Origin: an uncultured Porphyromonadaceae bacterium
GTDB lineage: Bacteria > Bacteroidota > Bacteroidia > Bacteroidales > Muribaculaceae
Direction: 5' to 3'
Length of the DNA: 64,000 nt
NCBI GenBank assembly: GCA_947643665.1
Contig: CANRWW010000006.1
Coordinates: 19,350-83,349 of the forward strand
Positions within the stretch are counted from its first letter, which is position 1. Each line of letters starts with the position of its first letter. Below are positions 37,731 to 45,705 of the stretch, one piece after another. Both the position numbers and the translations under genes were made by a program. Below the pieces are notes generated by a model. It saw nothing but the letters and a program-made list of their open reading frames with translations. It did no database searches and was not told where the DNA came from.

Positions 37731-40341
37731 GCTGCAGAACAACACAACCCGAGGCCACTGGACTACACGTGCCGGTCTTGACAAAGATGGTTTTGATGTG
37801 GAAGTCAAAGTAATCGAAGGTGGCTATCAGCTGAATCCAAAACTGAACGGCAACGGTAGTATCAATGGCGAGGGTCTTTATATGGATACCGGTCGCGGTG
37901 TCACTACATGGGGGCTTGTTCCGGTTATGGTAGATGGCGTGAGCAATGCCTATAATATACAGATGATCGCCTGCGATGTGGAGGACCAGCCTCAGTATCT
38001 TCTTGGTGAAGAAGATGGGTTAATAGCCGATCAGAATTCTGTAGGGCAGACATGGCAGCTCGTGAGCCGTGCCGATCGTATAAATCATATGAAGGCGGAA
38101 CTTGCCAATGGCCCCGTTGATGCGAGCTGGCTTATACCAGCAGGTGATTTCAGCCGCAACGACAAGCGTTCCAGCCAGTGGGTGTATAAACTCATCGGTG
38201 GATCTGGTTTAGGTATATCCGGTTCTCAGCACAACTCGCTTCAGGAGGCTTGGGACAATGCCAGATATTATGTCCATTACATTGTGCTTACCGATATTCC
38301 TAACGGTACTTATAAGTTCACACCTTACGGGTATTACCGTGAAGACTGGGAGAGCCAGGAAGCATGGGATCGTTATAACAACGGTGAGACAATCTGCCGT
38401 GCCCAGTATTTCGCTGGTGAGTCCATACATGACTTTATGCACCCGGCTGATCCCGGTTTTACAGAAAAACCGGACTATGAAGGAGTTGACGGAGATTGGC
38501 GTTCTGTGGAGGCTCTTGGAGGAAATTGGATTCCCAATTGCACTACAGCGGGTTCTACAGCCATACTTGCCGGTTATTATAAAAACGAACCGATTGAAAC
38601 TGTTGTGACAGACGGAACACTCGTTCTGGGTGTGATAAAGCATGACGGTGATTATCACGATTGGGTTGCATATGACAATTTCCGCCTTGAGTATGTAAGT
38701 GATGCCACACCCGCTGCCGACCTTACAAAGCTGGTTGAGGAGGTTAACTCTGAAATAAAGGCTGTTGAGGCTCTTCCGCAGACTCCCGCTTCACAGGCAG
38801 CTCTTGCTGCTGCACGCGAGGCTCTCACAAGCTCCAAAGCTACAGACTTGCGTAAGGCGATGCTTGATCTTGTTGTCTTTGAAGGCGCTCTTTCTGAAGG
38901 TTCCCGCGCGATCAACTATTTCAATGCCACGATGGAGATGATGGAAGGCATTGATACTTCATATGCGACAGAGTTGTTCAATACAGCTTCTTCAAAGGGC
39001 GATTTTGACAATGCGCTTAAACACCTTCGTTATGCACGCCGTCGTGCTGCCGCTCATCGTCAGCCAGACGTATTTAAGGGCAATGAACCAGCTGCAGGTG
39101 AATTTTATCTGTATAACGTAGGCCAGCGTCAGTTCCTCTGTGGCGGTTCTGACTGGGGTGCGCATGCTTCTCTCGGTATGCCGGGTATTATCATTACTCT
39201 TGAGGAAGAAAATGCTGAAGATCTGACTTACCACTTTGATACAGGACTTTACAACGGTGACGAGAAACATTACATGAATTACCGTGGCTATATGGACTGT
39301 GCAAAAGCTGGTGCATGGAGATTCGTTCCTGTTGAAGGTAAAGAAAACGTATATCGCATCGTGCAGAACGACTATCCTGATGCAATCGTTTGTTACAATA
39401 TCAATGCTGATGTTGACGATGGCGGAAAAGACGTTCGTGACGAGACAACCGTGGGTACGGAAACACGTAACTTTGACGGTCCTGCAGAAGATGCAGAGTG
39501 GAAACTCGTCACCCGCGAGGAGCGTGAGGCTTTGATGGAAACCGCAAGCCTTGAAAACCCGATTGACGCGACCTTCTACCTGGTAAGCCCCGGCTTCAAC
39601 CAGCGTGAGAATGTGGAATCAGGTTGGAGCTTCTCCAGCGCTCAAGTCTGCGACCGTGGTTCCCGCCGCAACAACTTCGTGGTAGAATCCTGGGATGCTG
39701 ACGAGTTTGACCTGAGCCAGTTCGTCACTTTGCCCGCCGGTGTTTACATGATGAGCGTCAACGCTTATTACCGCAACGGCCACCACGTGACTGAGGTGGA
39801 CAGCGAGACCGGTGAAGTTACGGTTCTCGGCCAGCCCGATACCGATGCCATCTCCAATGCCATCATGTATGCCGGCTTCAGCGCGGATGCCGATACCAAG
39901 ATCATGAACATCCTGGCAGAAAGCGGGAAGGCTCCCGGCCAGGGCGCCGACGTCAAGAACCTTGACGGCACAGTTACCTACCACTATCCGCAGTGGCCCG
40001 ACCAGGCCGGTGACTTCTTCCGCAACGGTCTTTACAACAACTGGACAGTCTTTGAGACGGACGGCGATGAGATCCCCGTAGGTATCATGCAGGATCCTGA
40101 CATGATGGACCGCCTGCCCCGCCATTGGATGGTATGCGACAACTTCCGTCTGAAATACTACGGTACCGAGACCACAATTGATGAGGTTCGTGCCGGCGTG
40201 GACGACGTTGTTGTGGACAACGAGACTTCTGTAGAAGTCAAGGGTGACAACCGCATCTTCAACCTCCAGGGTATCCAGGTGACCAACACCAACGCTCCCG
40301 GCATCTATATCCAGAACGGCAAGAAGTTTGTTGTTCGCTAA
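37591..40341 (+). CDS. Large secreted lectin-like protein, twin copy 1
   Basis: A 916-residue secreted protein I cannot assign to a named family. Signal peptide 'MKQRDLILGLGFLGAFTMAA'. It has an internal duplication: a lectin-like (beta-trefoil-style) unit opening 'SADFYLYQVESG' (about 32-170) then a jelly-roll-like unit with 'VLTDIPNGTYKFTPYGYY' (190-375); an Ala-rich helical linker (375-510); a second lectin-like unit 'GEFYLYNVGQRQFLCGGSDW' (515-640) and a second jelly-roll-like unit 'VTLPAGVYMMSVNAYY' (650-860). The tail 'IFNLQGIQVT...GIYIQNGKKFVVR' resembles a secretion sorting tail. No catalytic motif was seen. Its 3' end is identical to that of the gene at 40851. A glycan-binding or surface-layer role is an inference. 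Confidence 0.8.
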   Translation: MKQRDLILGLGFLGAFTMAAQSPYTGSVAPTEGSADFYLYQVESGKWLQNNTTRGHWTTRAGLDKDGFDVEVKVIEGGYQLNPKLNGNGSINGEGLYMDTGRGVTTWGLVPVMVDGVSNAYNIQMIACDVEDQPQYLLGEEDGLIADQNSVGQTWQLVSRADRINHMKAELANGPVDASWLIPAGDFSRNDKRSSQWVYKLIGGSGLGISGSQHNSLQEAWDNARYYVHYIVLTDIPNGTYKFTPYGYYREDWESQEAWDRYNNGETICRAQYFAGESIHDFMHPADPGFTEKPDYEGVDGDWRSVEALGGNWIPNCTTAGSTAILAGYYKNEPIETVVTDGTLVLGVIKHDGDYHDWVAYDNFRLEYVSDATPAADLTKLVEEVNSEIKAVEALPQTPASQAALAAAREALTSSKATDLRKAMLDLVVFEGALSEGSRAINYFNATMEMMEGIDTSYATELFNTASSKGDFDNALKHLRYARRRAAAHRQPDVFKGNEPAAGEFYLYNVGQRQFLCGGSDWGAHASLGMPGIIITLEEENAEDLTYHFDTGLYNGDEKHYMNYRGYMDCAKAGAWRFVPVEGKENVYRIVQNDYPDAIVCYNINADVDDGGKDVRDETTVGTETRNFDGPAEDAEWKLVTREEREALMETASLENPIDATFYLVSPGFNQRENVESGWSFSSAQVCDRGSRRNNFVVESWDADEFDLSQFVTLPAGVYMMSVNAYYRNGHHVTEVDSETGEVTVLGQPDTDAISNAIMYAGFSADADTKIMNILAESGKAPGQGADVKNLDGTVTYHYPQWPDQAGDFFRNGLYNNWTVFETDGDEIPVGIMQDPDMMDRLPRHWMVCDNFRLKYYGTETTIDEVRAGVDDVVVDNETSVEVKGDNRIFNLQGIQVTNTNAPGIYIQNGKKFVVR

Positions 40342-40402
40342 AAAATGTGCGGCATTCAGCCGTAAAGCGACAATCCTATAAGGCGGCTTAGGCTGTCTTT
40401 CC
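39509..40402 (+). repeat. 894-bp 3' repeat of the twin genes, copy 1
   Basis: Appears identical to 42796-43689 (constant offset of 3,287 bases). It covers the last ~277 codons, the stop and 61 bases beyond it. The sense protein and the antisense frames are the same in both copies, which supports base-level identity. Both edges are sharp. Confidence 0.92.
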
Positions 40403-40403
40403 A

Positions 40404-40434
40404 GGGAGGGTGACACTCAGCGCGTCGCCCTCCC
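40404..40434 (+). terminator. Terminator after twin copy 1
   Basis: GGGAGGGTGAC (40404-40414) pairs with GTCGCCCTCCC (40424-40434) with one G-T pair; a weak T run follows. It begins just past the edge of the 894-bp repeat. Confidence 0.75.
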
Positions 40435-40668
40435 GTTTGTATGTATTGTTTTTTTATTATCTGGATAAGGCATCGCGCTTGTTTAGATAAACAGTCTGGT
40501 TTTTGCTTTGCGGTATTGGGCGATTTTGTTGGATCGGTTGCTGTGGCATAATTTGGTCACTGTTCTTGATTTTTATTGGTTTTACCGCAAGTCAACTGAC
40601 CTGTATCAGCTCTATTCAACCGTCGGTGTCTCGTTTAGGCCGCTTTTGGGCAGGTTTCAGCACTTTGC

Positions 40669-40734
40669 TGACATGAAAATCTTATTTTTTGAACAGGTAT
40701 TTTCTTTGGTTTGCACTATTATCATCTACTTTTG
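40669..40734 (+). promoter_or_regulatory. Promoter with 21-bp-spaced direct repeats (for the 925-residue protein)
   Basis: TGACATG (40669-40675), TGAACAG (40690-40696) and -7 box TACTTTTG (40727-40734); spacings of 21 and 37 bp, the same as at 37419. TTTG at 40705-40708 may be the -33 element. The wider sequence is also similar to the twin's promoter. Confidence 0.8.
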
Positions 40735-40850
40735 TACTGTTACAAGCCGTGAATAATTGTGAAGATTGCCGGAAACATCCGGCCCCTCTTTTTATGTGCG
40801 AAATTCTTTAACCTTAAAGATAGATACTAAAATTTTAACCTTTTTATTTT

Positions 40851-40990
40851 ATGAAACAAAGAGACTTAATTCTCGGATTAGGGTTCCTCGGCGCTTTCAC
40901 CATGGTAGCACAGTCTCCTTATACAGGCAGTGTGGCTCCTACTGAAGGCAGCGCGGACTTCTATCTGTATCAAGTAGAAAGCGGCATGTG
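40851..40990 (+). repeat. 5' repeat of the twin genes, copy 2
   Basis: Matches 37591-37730 at about 135 of 140 bases. Confidence 0.85.
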
Positions 40991-43628
40991 GCTTGAGAAC
41001 AACAGCCAGCCCGGTTTCTGGACTACACGTGCAGGTCTTGGCAACACCGGTTTTGATGTTGCTGTGAAAGCCGTTGAAGGTGGTTATCAGCTTGACCCGA
41101 AACTGAACGGCAACCGCAGCATCAACGGCGAGGGTCTTTATATGGATACCGGTCGTCCCGTTTCAACATGGGCACTTGTTCCCGTTACAGTTGATGGTGT
41201 AAGCAATGCTTACAATATCCAGATGATGGTATGCGACAAAGAGGATGTACCCCAGTTCCTTCTCGGGGAAAACGACGGTGTAATTGCCGACTACAATCCT
41301 GAGGCTGCTAATACTACATGGCAGCTCGTTAGCCGTGCCGACCGTATCAACCATATGAAAGCTGCTGCGGCAGAAGGCCCGGTGGATGCAAGCTGGCTCA
41401 TTCCTGGCGGTGATTTCGGTCGCAATCAGGATCCCCGTTACCAAGAGGCGGGATGGGTTCACAAATTCACAAACCAGTATGCCGGTGGCGTTGCATGCGA
41501 CGGCGCACAGCACCAATCGCTCCGTGAGGCTTGGCATCATATCACAGGCTACACCCATTACGTGGTTCTTACCGATCTTCCTAACGGTACCTATCGTTTC
41601 CGTGCACAGGGATATTATCGTCAGAACTGGGATGATGCCGATGCAGTGTCAAACTACGTGGACGGCACCTGGCCCAAGAATCCCAAATATTTCGCAGGTG
41701 CTTCAGAAAAGCCTTTCCGCCATATCCTCAGCGAGGTTTTCGAAGCTCCTGGTGAAGGCCCGGCAGATCAGTGGAAAGAAATCGCCGAGCTGAACCAGTG
41801 GGTTCCTGACAAGATGAACACCGCTTCACTTGAGTTCCTCAACGATCGTTATCAGAACGAGTGGATTGAGACAGTTGTTACTGACGGAAACCTCATTGTA
41901 GGTGTCAGCAAACTTGATGGTCTTGACCGCGACTGGTTCATTTATGACAACTTCCAGCTCCAGTATGTAAGCTCTGAAACTCCGGCAGTTGACCTTACTG
42001 AAGCAATCGAAGGTCTCAACAGCGCAATCAAGCAGGTTGAAGCCCTTCAGCAGACCCCTGGTTCTGAAAAGGCTCTTGAGGTAGCCCGTCAGGCTCTTAC
42101 AAGCACAAGCGGCACAGAGATTCGCCTTGCGACTCTTGACCTTATCAACCTGATTGACGGACTTTCCTCAGGTGCATCCGCTATCAAGTACTTCAACGAG
42201 ACGCTTGCTATTGAGCCGATGCTCAACCAGACAGCAACACGTGCGTTTGAAATATTCAACACAGCTACAAGCAAGGCTGAATTTGACAACGCTCTCAAGC
42301 AGCTTCGTTTCGCTCGCCGTCGCCTGCATGCAGCGCGCCAGGAAGACATCTTCAAAGGTAGCGCTCCCGAACCTAACGGACAGTATTATTTATACAACGT
42401 AGGCCAGAAGCAGTTCCTTTGCGGTGGTTCAGACTGGGGTGCACACGCAGCTCTCGGCATGCCCGGTATCCTTATCACCCTTGAAGAGGAAAATGCTGAG
42501 GATATGACATACCATATCGATACACAGCTTTTCAACGGCGATAGCAACCATTACATGAACTACTTCGGTTATCTTGACTGCGGTAAGGCCGGTGCATGGA
42601 AATTTGTTCCCGTTGAAGGCAAGGAAAATGTTTATAAGATCGTTCAGAACGACTACCAGGATGCACGTATCACCTACTATCCTGACGCAACAGTTGACAG
42701 TGAAAATGGCGCCGGTGGCCGTACAAAAGATGAGACCACTGTATCCGGTGAATATCGTGGCGTATGCCCCGAAGGCGATGACGAGTGGAAGCTCATCACC
42801 CGCGAGGAGCGTGAGGCTTTGATGGAAACCGCAAGCCTTGAAAACCCGATTGACGCGACCTTCTACCTGGTAAGCCCCGGCTTCAACCAGCGTGAGAATG
42901 TGGAATCAGGTTGGAGCTTCTCCAGCGCTCAAGTCTGCGACCGTGGTTCCCGCCGCAACAACTTCGTGGTAGAATCCTGGGATGCTGACGAGTTTGACCT
43001 GAGCCAGTTCGTCACTTTGCCCGCCGGTGTTTACATGATGAGCGTCAACGCTTATTACCGCAACGGCCACCACGTGACTGAGGTGGACAGCGAGACCGGT
43101 GAAGTTACGGTTCTCGGCCAGCCCGATACCGATGCCATCTCCAATGCCATCATGTATGCCGGCTTCAGCGCGGATGCCGATACCAAGATCATGAACATCC
43201 TGGCAGAAAGCGGGAAGGCTCCCGGCCAGGGCGCCGACGTCAAGAACCTTGACGGCACAGTTACCTACCACTATCCGCAGTGGCCCGACCAGGCCGGTGA
43301 CTTCTTCCGCAACGGTCTTTACAACAACTGGACAGTCTTTGAGACGGACGGCGATGAGATCCCCGTAGGTATCATGCAGGATCCTGACATGATGGACCGC
43401 CTGCCCCGCCATTGGATGGTATGCGACAACTTCCGTCTGAAATACTACGGTACCGAGACCACAATTGATGAGGTTCGTGCCGGCGTGGACGACGTTGTTG
43501 TGGACAACGAGACTTCTGTAGAAGTCAAGGGTGACAACCGCATCTTCAACCTCCAGGGTATCCAGGTGACCAACACCAACGCTCCCGGCATCTATATCCA
43601 GAACGGCAAGAAGTTTGTTGTTCGCTAA
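40851..43628 (+). CDS. Large secreted lectin-like protein, twin copy 2
   Basis: A 925-residue paralogue of the gene at 37591 with the same order: signal peptide, lectin-like unit ('ADFYLYQVESGMWLENN'), jelly-roll-like unit ('VLTDLPNGTYRFRAQGYY'), helical linker (about 385-525), second lectin-like unit ('YYLYNVGQKQFLCGGSDW') and second jelly-roll-like unit, ending 'GIYIQNGKKFVVR'. The middle has clearly diverged from copy 1, including several indels and different loops in the first jelly roll, while the last 277 residues are identical. The middle of this copy uses C-ending codons, like the shared 3' end, more than copy 1 does. Function unknown; glycan binding is the best guess. Confidence 0.8.
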   Translation: MKQRDLILGLGFLGAFTMVAQSPYTGSVAPTEGSADFYLYQVESGMWLENNSQPGFWTTRAGLGNTGFDVAVKAVEGGYQLDPKLNGNRSINGEGLYMDTGRPVSTWALVPVTVDGVSNAYNIQMMVCDKEDVPQFLLGENDGVIADYNPEAANTTWQLVSRADRINHMKAAAAEGPVDASWLIPGGDFGRNQDPRYQEAGWVHKFTNQYAGGVACDGAQHQSLREAWHHITGYTHYVVLTDLPNGTYRFRAQGYYRQNWDDADAVSNYVDGTWPKNPKYFAGASEKPFRHILSEVFEAPGEGPADQWKEIAELNQWVPDKMNTASLEFLNDRYQNEWIETVVTDGNLIVGVSKLDGLDRDWFIYDNFQLQYVSSETPAVDLTEAIEGLNSAIKQVEALQQTPGSEKALEVARQALTSTSGTEIRLATLDLINLIDGLSSGASAIKYFNETLAIEPMLNQTATRAFEIFNTATSKAEFDNALKQLRFARRRLHAARQEDIFKGSAPEPNGQYYLYNVGQKQFLCGGSDWGAHAALGMPGILITLEEENAEDMTYHIDTQLFNGDSNHYMNYFGYLDCGKAGAWKFVPVEGKENVYKIVQNDYQDARITYYPDATVDSENGAGGRTKDETTVSGEYRGVCPEGDDEWKLITREEREALMETASLENPIDATFYLVSPGFNQRENVESGWSFSSAQVCDRGSRRNNFVVESWDADEFDLSQFVTLPAGVYMMSVNAYYRNGHHVTEVDSETGEVTVLGQPDTDAISNAIMYAGFSADADTKIMNILAESGKAPGQGADVKNLDGTVTYHYPQWPDQAGDFFRNGLYNNWTVFETDGDEIPVGIMQDPDMMDRLPRHWMVCDNFRLKYYGTETTIDEVRAGVDDVVVDNETSVEVKGDNRIFNLQGIQVTNTNAPGIYIQNGKKFVVR

Positions 43629-43689
43629 AAAATGTGCGGCATTCAGCCGTAAAGCGACAATCCTATAAGGCGGCTTAGGCTGTCTTTCC
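42796..43689 (+). repeat. 894-bp 3' repeat of the twin genes, copy 2
   Basis: Second copy of the identical 3' segment; see 39509-40402. Confidence 0.92.
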
Positions 43690-43691
43690 TG

Positions 43692-43716
43692 AGAGGGGCA
43701 CATTTAGTGCCCCTCT
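43692..43716 (+). terminator. Terminator after twin copy 2
   Basis: AGAGGGGCAC (43692-43701) pairs perfectly with GTGCCCCTCT (43707-43716), followed by T-rich sequence. It differs from the copy 1 terminator, so each copy has its own. Confidence 0.88.
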
Positions 43717-43748
43717 TTTGTTTATATTTTATAGGATTAGATGTCTTA

Positions 43749-43781
43749 TTTGCGGGTATGGGCAATAATTCGTATATTTGC
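43749..43781 (+). promoter_or_regulatory. Consensus promoter of the hybrid regulator gene
   Basis: TTTG (43749-43752), a 20-base spacer, then TATATTTGC (43773-43781): a full match to the Bacteroidota TTTG/TAnnTTTG promoter. No TGAACA pair is present, which suggests housekeeping-type expression of the regulator. Confidence 0.8.
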
Positions 43782-43870
43782 TTGCTTTTAACTTGTACTG
43801 TTGGAACACAGGAATTATCAAATAACCCGTTGGTTTTGTTTTCAGACTTAAATATTTAATTTGCCGTGAC

Positions 43871-45622
43871 ATGCAGACATATGTGACTTTTTTTGACAAT
43901 CCATGGCTGATGTACGGTACATATGCATTGGTGGCTGTGCTTATTCTTGGGTGCGTGGTCCTTTTTTTGCGCCGGCGCATCCACCGCTATTTCCAGCACC
44001 GCATAGACACACTCCAAATACAGAAAGAGCATGAGGCATTTGAAGCTAAAATGCGCTTCTTTGTAAATCTTGTGCATGAGATACGTACGCCTCTGACCCT
44101 GATCAGCATACCTCTGGAGCAGATGGCAGAGAATGTGGAAAATGGAACTTTGCAGGCAGAAGAAAACAGAAAGCATATTGCATCAATGAGACGTAATGTG
44201 AATTATCTTCTCGGAATCATAAACCAGCTTCTGGATTTCCGTAAGGCGGAGGATGGCAAGGAAGTACGCTTGGCTACGGCACGTTACGATGTCAAATCAA
44301 AGTTGTCTGAAATATGCGGACGTTTCGAGCACCCCATGTCGGCTATTGGCAAACATATCTCTTTGATAATGCCTCAGGATGAGGTGACGGCCGTTTTTGA
44401 TGCAGATAAGACAGACCGCGTGATAATGAATCTTATAGGGAACGCGGTGAAATATTCACGCACTTGGGTGGCTGTAACGCTTGCAGAGCCAAAGAATGGC
44501 GTCATAAGCATATCGGTAGCTGATGACGGCCCTGGGATAGCGCCACATGAGCGTGAACATATTTTTGATACATATTACCAGATGGGGGGTGATGATGTGG
44601 CTGCTAATTTGGGCACGGGGCTTGGATTGGCTTATGCTAAACTTATAGCTCGCGCCCATGGGGGAGATATAGCAGTTGAAAACAATACAGAGGGCGGGGC
44701 TACTTTTACTCTTACGCTTCCGGTTGTGGATGGGCCTGAGCTAAGGGGCGTGGACGCCCCTTCCTGTGGCTCGGCCGCGGCCGAGCCACAGGAACAAGAA
44801 AGAACAGTAAAAGTTCTGCTTGTAGATGACAATAGCGAACTGCTGGGTACGGTTGCAGATGCTTTAAGGAAAACATATACCGTGCTTACAGCTGGCAATG
44901 CTGCCGATGCCTTGCAGATTCTTGAGCGGAAAGATGATATTGATGTTATTATAAGCGATTTCATGATGTCTGGGATGAGCGGTTCCGAGTTGTGCCGTAA
45001 GGTAAAGGATGACAGCCGGTTCAATCATATCCCCTTTATAATACTCACGGCAAAGACCGATACGGAGGCTAAAGTGGAGGGCATGGCATGCGGTGCAGAC
45101 GTTTATATGGAAAAACCGTTTGCAATTAGGCAATTGAGTCTGCAGATTGCCAATATAATGCATACCAGGGAGCTAAATTTTGCGCGCATGTCTTCTGCAG
45201 GATCCGCACCGGTACCTGTAGAGGCGCCGGATATGGAAGTGCCGTCTCTTAAACGTGTGGATACCGAATTTTTGAAAACGCTTGACGATTACATCAGGGA
45301 TAATATATCCGAGGAGGAATTTTCTATAGATGTAATGGCAAAACAGATGAATATGAGCCGGTCAAGTTTTTACAGGAAACTGAAATCTGTGACCTCCATG
45401 ACACCGGTAGACTATCTGAAAAATTACCGCCTTGATTATTCCGCGCGCCTGTTGCTTGACGGTTTGCGTGTAACAGAGGTGGCTGCTATGTCTGGATTTA
45501 CTTCATCGTCATATTTTGCCAAATGTTTCAAAGCGAAGTTCGGCATGATTCCTAAGGAGTATGTGGCTTCAAAAGGTGTAAAGCAATCTGCGTCAGACCC
45601 CATTGCCGGTGATCAGCCTTAA
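43871..45622 (+). CDS. Hybrid two-component regulator lacking the periplasmic sensor (HisKA-HATPase-REC-AraC)
   Basis: A 583-residue protein. Residues 13-33 form a single membrane span; then HisKA with His69 in 'NLVHEIRTPLT', HATPase with N-box 'IMNLIGNAVKYS', 'DDGPGIAPHE' and 'GTGLGLAYAKL', a receiver domain with Asp363 in 'VIISDFMMSGMSG' and Lys in 'ILTAKTD', and a C-terminal AraC helix-turn-helix (about 475-570, 'GFTSSSYFAKCFKAKFGM'). Classical HTCS regulators carry about 700 residues of periplasmic beta-propeller before the membrane span; here only 12 residues precede it. A full promoter and no remnant of the propeller upstream suggest a deliberate short form. It sits among the promoters with 21-bp repeats and is the likely regulator. 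A palindrome lies in the HATPase-REC linker. Confidence 0.9.
   Translation: MQTYVTFFDNPWLMYGTYALVAVLILGCVVLFLRRRIHRYFQHRIDTLQIQKEHEAFEAKMRFFVNLVHEIRTPLTLISIPLEQMAENVENGTLQAEENRKHIASMRRNVNYLLGIINQLLDFRKAEDGKEVRLATARYDVKSKLSEICGRFEHPMSAIGKHISLIMPQDEVTAVFDADKTDRVIMNLIGNAVKYSRTWVAVTLAEPKNGVISISVADDGPGIAPHEREHIFDTYYQMGGDDVAANLGTGLGLAYAKLIARAHGGDIAVENNTEGGATFTLTLPVVDGPELRGVDAPSCGSAAAEPQEQERTVKVLLVDDNSELLGTVADALRKTYTVLTAGNAADALQILERKDDIDVIISDFMMSGMSGSELCRKVKDDSRFNHIPFIILTAKTDTEAKVEGMACGADVYMEKPFAIRQLSLQIANIMHTRELNFARMSSAGSAPVPVEAPDMEVPSLKRVDTEFLKTLDDYIRDNISEEEFSIDVMAKQMNMSRSSFYRKLKSVTSMTPVDYLKNYRLDYSARLLLDGLRVTEVAAMSGFTSSSYFAKCFKAKFGMIPKEYVASKGVKQSASDPIAGDQP
44743..44794 (+). repeat. Tandem palindromes inside the regulator gene
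   Basis: First hairpin: AAGGGGCGT (44743-44751) with ACGCCCCTT (44754-44762). Second: a perfect 34-base palindrome at 44761-44794, centred on CGGCCGCGGCCG. Together they encode the linker 'RGVDAPSCGSAAAEPQEQ' between HATPase and receiver domain, in frame and GC-rich compared with the gene around it. It may be an inserted palindromic element. Confidence 0.88.
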
Positions 45623-45705
45623 ATATACATGAAAATTTTCTTGGGTTGAAAAATTGTACTGATATCAACCTCAAGAGTTCATAACCAATAATAGTTATCA
45701 CTTTT

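Larger units (their letters stand above)
40342..40850 (+). other. Intergenic region between the twin genes (509 bp)
   Basis: No believable gene. It holds the shared repeat end, a terminator at 40404-40434, about 230 bases with no recognised feature, the promoter at 40669-40734, and a leader of about 110 bases with TTTAACCTTAA. An 82-codon frame at 40508 spans the promoter and is not credible. Confidence 0.75.

Noticed and set aside
39619..40416. A 265-codon antisense frame, repeated at 42906-43703 with almost the same product
   Set aside because: It mirrors the coding strand of the identical 3' segment; the match follows from DNA identity, and it has no start signal or family motif.
40508..40756. 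An 82-codon frame between the twin genes
   Set aside because: It contains the operator and -7 box; no homologous frame in the matching region upstream of 37591.
43871..45622. Regulator as a 5'-truncated pseudogene
   Set aside because: It has its own consensus promoter, an intact membrane span and all catalytic residues, and no propeller remnant upstream.
45630..45652. Two TGAAAA copies upstream of the GH78 gene as an operator
   Set aside because: They are 17 bp apart with no -7 box at the expected distance; AT-rich chance match is likely.
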